Shown: piece by piece, positions 1 to 7,183 of the stretch
How the letters are laid out: each line of letters opens with the position of its first letter
Position numbering within the stretch: position 1 is the stretch's first letter
From: Acidobacteriota bacterium
GTDB taxonomy: Bacteria > Acidobacteriota > Terriglobia > Bryobacterales > JACQDG01
DNA length: 7,548 nucleotides
Direction of reading: 5' to 3'
Assembly: GCA_016201185.1 (NCBI GenBank)
Contig: JACQDG010000289.1
Location: forward strand, 1-7,548
Made by a program: the position numbers and the translations under genes
Notes under the pieces: model-generated
The model's input: only the letters and a program-made list of their open reading frames with translations
What the model was told of the DNA's origin: nothing
Database searches by the model: none

Positions 1-117
1 ATGTCCTCGCGGTGGCATGTCGAGGCCTTTCTGAAACGGGCGCAAGCGTTTCTGGACTATAGCGAAGCCGATCTCGACAGCGACGTTGCTGCCATTCGAA
101 ACGCTGGACGGGGATGA
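1..117 (+). CDS. UPF0175-family antitoxin, C-terminal part (5' end outside window)
   Basis: The first 38 codons, ending at the TGA at 115-117, read as the C-terminal helical part of a UPF0175 antitoxin: a SSRWHVEAFLKRAQAFLDY stretch followed by an acidic SEADLDSDVAAIR tail. Family members are usually about 80-100 aa and start with a short DNA-binding segment, so the ATG at position 1 is probably an internal Met and the gene begins upstream of the window. Such proteins are typically the first gene of a two-gene operon with a DUF3368 PIN-like toxin, and that is what follows here: the stop codon overlaps the toxin start in an ATGA. The expected role is to neutralise the toxin and perhaps to repress its own operon. 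Family recognition is from sequence pattern only; the fragment is short. Confidence 0.72.
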   Translation: MSSRWHVEAFLKRAQAFLDYSEADLDSDVAAIRNAGRG

Positions 118-595
118 TTGTAGTCGCCGACGCTTCGCCCATTTGTTACCTCCTGTTGATCGGCTATCCGGACGTACTTCCCGCACTATTCGGACGCGTG
201 CTTATTCCGCCTGCCGTGCTGAGCGAACTTGCGGCCGAAGGAGCGCCGCCCTTGGTGAAAGCCTGGGCCGGCCGCCCGGCTGGCTTTCCGTTGGAGCTTT
301 GACGAATCCTTCAGGCTCTGGCCTGGAACAACTGCATCCCGGCGAACGCGAAGCAATTCTACTGGCGGAACAATCCAGGGCCCACTTGATCGTTCTGGAT
401 GAGAAAGCAGCACGAAGGCTGGCGGCAGATCGCGGGCTTAGCGTAATTGGGCTGCTGGGCATTCTAGCGCAGGCATCGGCTCGCGGTCTTCTCGATCTGC
501 CAACGGTCGTCGAGCGCTTGAGGGGAACCACGTTTCGCGCCTCCCCTCGAGTACTCAAGTTGCTGTTGGACCGGTATAGCACCAGCAGCCAATAG
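114..595 (+). pseudogene. DUF3368 PIN-like toxin, frameshifted
   Basis: Two frames together give one DUF3368 (PIN-like nuclease) protein of about 160 aa, the normal family size. The N-terminal part starts at ATG 114 (MIVVADASPICYLLLIGYP, with the first PIN acidic residue D6) and continues through FGRVLIPPAVLSELA to VKAWAGRP. It then runs off frame and stops at 302. From about 278 the next frame back continues with GWLSVGA, the LHPGEREAILLAE acidic motif, IVLDEKAARRLA, LLGILAQASARGLLDLP, and ends at the TAG at 593-595. Loss of one base in the CCC run at 275-277 explains the break. Three acidic positions typical of PIN folds are retained, so the damage looks recent, or is a sequencing error. 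A GGACGGGG stretch just before ATG 114 can serve as ribosome binding site inside the antitoxin gene. The predicted activity would be RNA cleavage; no product is expected unless the shift is an artefact. Confidence 0.8.
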
Positions 596-705
596 ATCCG
601 GCTATCCGTTCACTTCCCGGATGCTCGAGCCGGGCGAGGAGCCTAGGCCACTCCTCAAAATCCTTCATTGCTGTCGAACCGCGGAGGCTGAGTAGAGCGT
701 CGACA
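596..705. other. Short non-coding junction between toxin remnant and broken SnoaL-like gene
   Basis: About 110 bases separate the toxin stop from the first stop in the converging SnoaL-like frame. Two weak inverted repeats are visible: CCCGG/CCGGG (616-620 with 630-634) and GAGGAG/CTCCTC (636-641 with 651-656). Neither is followed by a T-run in the direction of transcription, so I do not call a terminator. No recognisable gene is present. A minus-strand frame open across 555-806 has no family resemblance I can see. Confidence 0.5.
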
Positions 706-948
706 TTAATTCGGTCGATTGGCTCGTACCAATTGTGGCCCTGACCCTCGGTCCTTGTCTCGTGGCCGAAGCACCTGGCGGGTGAAATCCTTGTAGCTCT
801 GGACACAGGTTTGGCTGCCTTCGGCCCGCCCCCCGAAGCCGGGGTGGACGATCACCATGTCCGGATGAAAATACTCCGCCAGTTCCTCCGGGCGGCCGTT
901 CAGCCAGGCTCTGTTTATTTTTTCAAGGACCTGCCGGATTTCTTTCAC
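706..948 (-). pseudogene. SnoaL-like / DUF4440 (NTF2-fold) protein, C-terminally broken
   Basis: The frame starts at ATG 948, overlapping the ccmD stop by 4 nt (945-948). Residues 1 to about 58 look like the first half of a SnoaL/DUF4440 NTF2-fold protein: an N-terminal helix (IRQVLEKINRAWLNGRPEEL), the AEYFHPDMVIVHPGF strand, then CVQSYKDFTRQ. From about 780 down to the TAA at 706 the sequence (LRPRDKDRGSG and on) no longer resembles the family, and neither of the other two frames carries the expected second half (the V-G-dTAvv-Y strands and the final FVF..GRW strand). Normal members are about 120-150 aa; this frame is 80 aa. The gene therefore looks truncated by deletion or rearrangement, not by a simple frameshift. 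Family proteins are small soluble domains with varied or unknown roles; here it is translationally coupled to ccmD, with no clear link to heme handling. Confidence 0.6.
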
Positions 949-1097
949 TTGCCCCGGCGCTCCTCAACCATGGCCTTCAGCGACTCGAGCTCGTCGCGCA
1001 GCTTCTTTGCGCGCCGGCCCAGGCTCACCACGTAAAGCAGGTGGATCACCCAGGCGCAGGAGAACCCAATCCACAGCCACTTCAGGGTTTCTTCCAT
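945..1097 (-). CDS. ccmD: CcmD-like small membrane protein of the heme-release complex
   Basis: A 50-aa protein starting at ATG 1097, 17 nt after the ccmC stop, with a purine-rich GGCGG about 6 nt before the start. Residues about 5-25 form one membrane helix (WLWIGFSCAWVIHLLYVV), followed by a basic turn (SLGRRAKK) and a charged amphipathic helix (LRDELESLKAMVEERR). This is the usual CcmD build: one TM helix and a cytoplasmic charged tail. In characterised systems CcmD joins CcmABC and is needed to release heme-loaded CcmE from CcmC. It is too short for confident recognition by sequence alone; its place directly after ccmABC is the main support. An upstream extension in the same frame runs over ccmC codons and looks low-complexity, so I reject it. 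Confidence 0.82.
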   Translation of the reverse strand: MEETLKWLWIGFSCAWVIHLLYVVSLGRRAKKLRDELESLKAMVEERRGK

Positions 1098-1114
1098 CGA
1101 TTGCCGCCTTTCTT

Positions 1115-1801
1115 CTACGCCGAGTGCACCAGCCGGCGCAGGCCCTCGGTCTCGTGCCGTAGCCGCTCCACCCGCCGCCGGATCTGTAGCAGGCACAGAT
1201 ACAGAACCAGCATCGCCAGTAAGCAAAAATACAGCACCAGGCACATTTGGGGGTCCAGGGTTCCCTCGGTCGAGAACATCACCGGCTGCGGATGCTGCGT
1301 CCGCCACCACCGGATCGACATGTAGACGATGGGCACGTCTACGAAAGCAAAAATGGAGAATACCGCCGCGACCACCCCGCGCAGCCCCGGCTCATCGACC
1401 GAACGGCGCAGAATCAGGTAGCCCACGTACATCAGCCACAGCACGAAAGCCGAGGTGAGCCGGGCGTCCCAGGTCCACCACACCCCCCAGATGGGCTTGG
1501 CCCAGACCGAGCCCGTGACCAGGTTGACGCTGGTAAAGATCACGCCGATCTCGTTCGAGGAGACCGCCAGCTCGTCGAAGCGGAAGTCCCGGCTCATCAG
1601 GAAGCGGATGCCCGCCACCATGCCCACCAGAAACGCCACCACCGCCGTAAAGAACGACGGCACGTGAAAATAAAAGATGCGCTGCACGTGCCCCATCGTT
1701 TTCTCGGTGGGCGCCCACACGAAAGCCAGATACAGCGCCGCCACCAGCATCGCCGCGGTCAGGACCGGCAGCACCCACTCGGATCTGCTTTTCATACTCA
1801 C
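1115..1801 (-). CDS. ccmC: Heme-handling membrane protein CcmC
   Basis: 228 aa with six predicted membrane helices (about 10-29, 44-68, 84-104, 112-132, 142-162, 186-206). The heme-handling WWD motif sits in the external loop before helix 4 as WGVWWTWD (105-112). The two external heme-ligand histidines expected by comparison with E. coli CcmC (H60, H184) are at H46 (FYFHVPS) and H170 (RTQHPQP). CcmC binds heme and attaches it covalently to CcmE on the outer face of the membrane. The start at 1801 overlaps the ccmB stop in an ATGA; a second Met two codons later is possible. The C-terminus (about 206-225) is an Arg-rich amphipathic helix (RRRVERLRHETEGLRR) that probably lies in the cytoplasm. 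Confidence 0.96.
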   Translation of the reverse strand: MSMKSRSEWVLPVLTAAMLVAALYLAFVWAPTEKTMGHVQRIFYFHVPSFFTAVVAFLVGMVAGIRFLMSRDFRFDELAVSSNEIGVIFTSVNLVTGSVWAKPIWGVWWTWDARLTSAFVLWLMYVGYLILRRSVDEPGLRGVVAAVFSIFAFVDVPIVYMSIRWWRTQHPQPVMFSTEGTLDPQMCLVLYFCLLAMLVLYLCLLQIRRRVERLRHETEGLRRLVHSA

Positions 1802-2475
1802 CCCACCAGCAACGTCTCCACCAGCGCCACTCCAAGCAAGGTGAAGATCAGGTCAAAGCCGACCAGCAGCCGCAGCCACAGAAGCTCCGGAGCGATCGGC
1901 TGGCCGGAAAACAGGGCCGTGGTCAATTGCACCGAAGCCATCAGGGCGGGCACCGTCACCGGGAAAACCAGCAGCGGCAGCATCAGCTCGCGCAGCCGCA
2001 CATTTACCGTCAGCGCGCTGAAAACGGTCCCGATCACCGTAAAGCCCCAGGTTCCCAACACGAATACCACGAGCAGCCAGCCGAAATTCACCTGCCATCG
2101 GACATTGTAGAAGATGCCGAACACCGGCAGGCAAGCCAGTTCCAGCACCAGCAGCAGCAGGGCGTTAGCCAAGGCTTTGCCGAGGAAGATGGCCGCCCCG
2201 GGCACCGGCGCCGCCACCAGGGCGTCCAGGCAGTCGTTGGAAGTCTCCCGCGCGAAGCTGCGGTTCAACACCAGCACGCCGGCGAAGCTGAACACCAGCC
2301 ACAGCAGGCCGCCAGACATCTCCCGCGTCTCCTCGCCCGAAGGATCGAAGGTGAAGCTGAACAGCAGCAGCACCACCAGGGCGAAGGAGAACGCAGCATT
2401 AATCACCTCCCGGTTGCGCCGCTCGACACGCAGGTCCTTGAGGGCAATGGCGAACGCCGCGCGAAGGACGTTCAT
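1798..2475 (-). CDS. ccmB: Heme exporter membrane subunit CcmB
   Basis: 225 aa, the usual length for CcmB, with six predicted membrane helices (about 24-43, 54-71, 98-122, 129-155, 162-185, 199-222). The N-terminus (AIALKDLRVERRNREVIN) is the typical cytoplasmic lead that contacts the ATPase, and LMLPLLVFPVTVPALMAS (164-181) is the conserved family segment. CcmB is the permease partner of CcmA; the CcmAB complex uses ATP hydrolysis to free holo-CcmE from CcmC/CcmD, and direct heme transport by it is not established. It overlaps ccmA upstream and ccmC downstream by 4 nt each (2472-2475 and 1798-1801), consistent with translational coupling of the complex subunits. Confidence 0.95.
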   Translation of the reverse strand: MNVLRAAFAIALKDLRVERRNREVINAAFSFALVVLLLFSFTFDPSGEETREMSGGLLWLVFSFAGVLVLNRSFARETSNDCLDALVAAPVPGAAIFLGKALANALLLLVLELACLPVFGIFYNVRWQVNFGWLLVVFVLGTWGFTVIGTVFSALTVNVRLRELMLPLLVFPVTVPALMASVQLTTALFSGQPIAPELLWLRLLVGFDLIFTLLGVALVETLLVG

Positions 2476-3188
2476 CCGGCGTTCTGCTCCGTAAATTGGC
2501 GGTAAAAATCTTCGGGAGGCGCCTGCAATTCCGGCGTGTTGGGGCCGCGGAAGGCGAGCCTGCCGCGGTCGAGCACGGCCACGTCGGTGGCCAGGGCCAG
2601 GGCTTCGCGCAACTGGTGGGTACTGATAATGACAGTATGCCCTCCCGCGTGGGCCTGCTCCACCAGGCCCGAGAGCAGCGCCGCAGCCCGGTCGTCCAGG
2701 GCGGTGAAGGGCTCGTCGAGCAGCAGGATGTCCGGGTCGTGAAAAAAGGCCCGGGCGATGGCCAGCCGCTGCCGCATGCCCCGGGAGAACTCTCGCGCCG
2801 GGCTGTGGCGCACCCTGGTGAGGCCCGTCGATTCGAGCCAGCGGTCAATTTGCGGCTGGGGTTTGGGGATGCCGTACAGGCCGGCGAAGAATTCCAGGTT
2901 TTCCTGGGCCGTCAGATCGTCGTAGACCCAGATGCCGTGGCCGATGATGCCCAGGCGCGCCCGCGCGCTCGACTGGCGCAGGCTCCAGCCCCCCACCGTA
3001 ACGGAGCCTCGCGAAGGACTCGACAAGGCCGCCAGCATCCGCAGCAGGGTCGTCTTGCCCGCGCCGTTGCGGCCAAGCAAGGCCAGGGTCGTTCCCGCCG
3101 CCACCTCCAGGTCGATCTCACGCAGCGCCGCGAAGTCGCCGAAAAATTTCCAGACCCCGCGTGCGGCGATCAGAGGCTCCTTGCTCAT
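2472..3188 (-). CDS. ccmA: ABC transporter ATPase CcmA
   Basis: 238 aa cytoplasmic ABC ATPase. Visible motifs: Walker A GRNGAGKT (39-46), signature SRGMRQR (135-141), Walker B DILLLDEP (153-160), D-loop ALDD (163-166) and H-loop H191 in STHQL. The GHGIWVYDDLTAQENL stretch (83-98) matches the CcmA-type region after the Q-loop. It powers release of heme-bound CcmE by the CcmABCD complex. The frame is open 40 codons further upstream, but I chose ATG 3188 because the homologous N-terminus (EPLIAARGVWKFFG) starts there and because this ATG overlaps the stop of the preceding gene by 4 nt. CcmA assignment rests on the directly following ccmB and ccmC; the domain alone would only say ABC ATPase. Confidence 0.95.
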   Translation of the reverse strand: MSKEPLIAARGVWKFFGDFAALREIDLEVAAGTTLALLGRNGAGKTTLLRMLAALSSPSRGSVTVGGWSLRQSSARARLGIIGHGIWVYDDLTAQENLEFFAGLYGIPKPQPQIDRWLESTGLTRVRHSPAREFSRGMRQRLAIARAFFHDPDILLLDEPFTALDDRAAALLSGLVEQAHAGGHTVIISTHQLREALALATDVAVLDRGRLAFRGPNTPELQAPPEDFYRQFTEQNAG

Positions 3189-4243
3189 GCTTTCTTCTTG
3201 CCGCGCGGGCGCTCCGGCTTCTGGGGCTGCACCTGTTGCCCCGAGGCGCTGTACAACCCGTAGAAGCCCAGACCCAGGATGGCAGCCGCAAAAGTGACAA
3301 TCCACCACACCTGCTTCTCGACGGCGGCGGGGATCTGCTCCAGCGTCTGACCTCCCTGGCCGTCCTCCCCCTGCTGTTCGCGCGTCAGCCGGCCTTCGCC
3401 GTTGATGGTCAACCGGAAGGCGCTTCCATCGCTAATGCCGAAGATCGCGGCTTTGGTCTGCGGCTCTTCGCCAAGGGGCTCCAGGCCCTCGCCCGAGACT
3501 GTCACGCCGATGGGAGCGGCCAGTCGCGTCCTCGCTTCCGGGTAAAGCGTCCGGCCGGTAAACTCCATCCCCTGCTGATAGGGAACCAGGTAAGTCAGGT
3601 CGATCCGGCTCTCTCCCGGCTTGATTGGGAACGTGAGTTTGTAGATGTCCGGCTGGTCCGTTTTCGTGGCGGTCTCCCGCAACGGCATCCCGCCGGGCCC
3701 GGTGGCGTTCACCTGCACCACCCCTTTCGCCCCGGCGGGCAAGTAGAACTGTAACGTACCGCTGCTGGCGTTTACGTAAGTCACGGGCGGCTGGCTCTTA
3801 TTGCGGAACAGAAAGCTCTCGTTGACGATCATCTCCTGCCCGGAAGGCTCGAGCAGCATGATGTGCTGTTCCGGGCCCTTGGAGCCGGTCTTGGCCGAAG
3901 CATAAACCGTGAGGCGCACGTCGCCCGTTCGCGTGCCGGGCGGAATCATCTGGTTGTAAGTGACCCCTTCGTACTCGGCGCGCAGCAGGACCGGGGCGGG
4001 CCGGGTGTCGGCCCCGACGATGTTCTGCGCAAAATGAAACTTGCCCTCGGCGTCGCTGCGAGTGCTGCCCGCCGGCATCATGCCCTGCTCGAGCTTCACC
4101 AGTGTGATAGTGACGCCGGCTTGCTCCCGTCCCGTCGTGCCGTTCCACACCACGCCGTCCACCGCGGCCCAGGCCGTCGCGGCGACAAGCAGGCCGCCGA
4201 AAAGATAGCCGCGAATGAACGCGAATAAACGCGAATGAATCAT
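3185..4243 (-). CDS. Secreted, C-terminally anchored carboxypeptidase-regulatory-like domain protein
   Basis: 352 aa. Residues 1-26 form a signal peptide ending AWA/A. Residues about 27-115 look like a carboxypeptidase-regulatory-like (Ig/beta-sandwich) domain: DGVVWNGTTGREQAGVTITL, a D-x-E-G-K-F-H-F turn (AEGKFHF), then LLRAEYEGVTYNQM. The middle (about 125-275) is beta-rich, with VTYVNASSGTLQFYLP and RIDLTYLVPY. A single TM helix near 318-338 (VWWIVTFAAAILGLGFYGLY) and a basic tail (PRGKKKA) anchor it, so most of the protein faces the periplasm. The start at 4243 overlaps the preceding stop in an ATGA; a longer frame back to 4849 is only an open shadow over two other genes. Function unknown; its place inside the ccm operon suggests a role near the heme ligation machinery or on the cytochrome substrates. 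The first codons lie in a 10-bp tandem repeat. Confidence 0.85.
   Translation of the reverse strand: MIHSRLFAFIRGYLFGGLLVAATAWAAVDGVVWNGTTGREQAGVTITLVKLEQGMMPAGSTRSDAEGKFHFAQNIVGADTRPAPVLLRAEYEGVTYNQMIPPGTRTGDVRLTVYASAKTGSKGPEQHIMLLEPSGQEMIVNESFLFRNKSQPPVTYVNASSGTLQFYLPAGAKGVVQVNATGPGGMPLRETATKTDQPDIYKLTFPIKPGESRIDLTYLVPYQQGMEFTGRTLYPEARTRLAAPIGVTVSGEGLEPLGEEPQTKAAIFGISDGSAFRLTINGEGRLTREQQGEDGQGGQTLEQIPAAVEKQVWWIVTFAAAILGLGFYGLYSASGQQVQPQKPERPRGKKKA
4209..4240. repeat. 10-bp tandem repeat (TTYATTCGCG x3 on the minus strand)
   Basis: Three head-to-tail 10-bp units lie at 4210-4219, 4220-4229 and 4230-4239: CGCGAATGAA, CGCGAATAAA, CGCGAATGAA on the plus strand. Units 1 and 3 are identical and unit 2 differs by one base. 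Strings of this kind (TTCGCGTTTATTCGCG-like) occur as dispersed short repeats in many bacterial genomes (recollection, not a search). Here the array covers codons 2 to about 11 of the carboxypeptidase-regulatory-like gene and encodes IHSRLFAFIR of its signal peptide. Confidence 0.85.
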
Positions 4244-4662
4244 GATGCTGACGGCATCGCTTGCCCGCACTCCCCGCAGAATTTCATGGGCTGAAAGAAT
4301 TCGGTGGAGCACCGGGGGCAGACAGCAACAGGACGAGGCTTGGCCGGCCCGGGAGCCGTAGCTGGGGCGGCAGGGGTCGGTACGGCATTCTCCGCCTTTC
4401 CCTGCAGCTTCTCCATTTCCGCCAGCACGACCGCAAGCTGCCGCTGCAAGTCTAGCTTTGTTTCCGCATAATCCGTGTCGGAGAGCTTGCCCATGCGGTA
4501 CTCGAACTGTAAATCGCGGAGGCTGTCGTAAATCGCCTTCTTGCGCTCTTCGAGGTGGGCCGTCGGAGAAGGAGGGACGGCTTCCGGCAGGTCTTTCTGG
4601 CGGATCGCGAGCGTGAAAACGACAACCGCGACAATGAGAATGGCGGCTAAGGCAAAAGCCAT
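4240..4662 (-). CDS. CcmI-like membrane protein with C-terminal zinc ribbon
   Basis: 140 aa. Residues about 3-20 are an N-terminal TM helix (FALAAILIVAVVVFTLAI). Residues about 38-85 form a helical stretch with the pattern Y-x-x-L-x-D-L-x-x-E-Y-x-x-G-K-L-S-x-x-D-Y (44-65) followed by DLQRQLAVVLAEME. This resembles the conserved N-terminal block of the cytochrome c biogenesis protein CcmI. A Pro/Ala linker (94-112) leads to a zinc ribbon with C115-x2-C118 and C129-x2-C132. No TPR repeats are present, unlike full CcmI, which uses them to hold apocytochrome c. The gene starts 18 nt after ccmH, in the same frame as ccmH. If the basic loop rule holds, the ribbon could be on the cytoplasmic side; topology is uncertain. 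Role inferred: partner of CcmF/CcmH. It could instead be just a generic zinc-ribbon membrane protein. Confidence 0.8.
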   Translation of the reverse strand: MAFALAAILIVAVVVFTLAIRQKDLPEAVPPSPTAHLEERKKAIYDSLRDLQFEYRMGKLSDTDYAETKLDLQRQLAVVLAEMEKLQGKAENAVPTPAAPATAPGPAKPRPVAVCPRCSTEFFQPMKFCGECGQAMPSAS

Positions 4663-4680
4663 GAATCTGCCTGGCAGCTC

Positions 4681-5140
4681 CTACTCCAGGTCGGCCAGTT
4701 CTTTCTCCATCTGGTCGCGGAACTTCTCGACCAGGGCGCCGCTGGCGGCGGGGGCGCCGCCCAGGGCGGGCCGGGGCCTTCTCCAGCGGATCAATATGTA
4801 GCGGACAGCGATCAGCCCCACCACCAGGCCGATGAACGGCATCAACCATCCCACCAGGTTAAAGCCTTCGGCCGGCGGCGCGGCCAGCACGAGCGTGCCG
4901 TATTTCTCCTTCAGCTTGCCCAGGATAGAGGCTTCGTCGGCTCCCGCCCCTAGATCGGCGCTGATCTGCGCATCCACCTCGCTCTTGAAGTGGCAGTTCA
5001 GCATGTTGCAGGAGCCGACCGTGTAGCTGCAGCCGCACTGGCACTTCAGCTTCTCCCCGATGGCGCGCAGCCGGACGTGCATCTTGTCCCCGGTGCTCAC
5101 CGTTTGCGCCGAGAGGACCAGGGCGAGCAGAAACAGGATG

Positions 5141-5163
<23 letters not shown>
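4681..5163 (-). CDS. ccmH: CcmH/CycL-family apocytochrome redox protein, Cys-rich variant
   Basis: 160 aa. A signal peptide or anchor covers residues about 1-20 (ASILFLLALVLSAQ). The redox segment is LKCQCGCSYTVGSC followed by NMLNC, with cysteines at 41, 43, 45, 52 and 57. The family then continues with helices (EASILGKLKEKYGTLVLAAPP, 77-97) and a C-terminal TM helix (about 103-125), followed by a cytoplasmic tail. The KYGxxVL..PP signature and the TM position identify CcmH (PF03918 type). Classical CcmH has LRCPxC, whose CXXC pair reduces or holds the apocytochrome CXXCH thiols for CcmF. Here a strict CXXC is missing, replaced by CxCxC. ATG 5163 overlaps the ccmF 3' end by 23 nt; the signal peptide supports this start. 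Confidence 0.9.
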
Positions 5164-7156
<1,993 letters not shown>

Positions 7157-7160
7157 AAAT

Positions 7161-7165
7161 CTCCC
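7161..7165 (-). promoter_or_regulatory. Shine-Dalgarno site of ccmF
   Basis: GGGAG on the minus strand, 4 nt before the ccmF ATG at 7156. It lies within the 27-nt gap between ccmE and ccmF and supports this start codon. Confidence 0.7.
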
Positions 7166-7183
7166 GGAGGGGTCCGGCCCGAC

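Noticed and set aside
86..265. N-terminal part of the frame that starts at 86 on the plus strand
   Set aside because: Its first ~60 residues are Arg/Ser-rich without toxin similarity; only the part after about 278 belongs to the DUF3368 protein. The real N-terminus is in the frame starting at 114.
275..300. Programmed ribosomal frameshift in the toxin gene
   Set aside because: No slippery heptamer or nearby strong pseudoknot is visible; a lost base in a C-run is the simpler explanation.
636..656. Inverted repeat GAGGAG/CTCCTC as a terminator between the converging genes
   Set aside because: The stem is only 6 bp with a 9-nt loop. It is followed by AAAA on the plus strand and by GC-rich sequence on the minus strand, so no T-run follows in either direction.
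1247..2110. 287-codon plus-strand open frame opposite ccmC/ccmB
   Set aside because: Composition (His/Arg/Gln/Pro-rich) is typical of an antisense shadow of membrane protein genes in GC-rich DNA; ccmC and ccmB are certain on the other strand.
3189..3308. Longer N-terminus for CcmA
   Set aside because: The additional 40 residues lie over the end of the preceding gene and contain no ABC-ATPase features; the ATGA overlap marks the start at 3188.
4244..4849. Upstream extension (202 codons) of the carboxypeptidase-regulatory-like frame
   Set aside because: It overlaps the CcmI-like gene and the 3' part of ccmH in another frame, has no family features, and a signal peptide begins exactly at ATG 4243.
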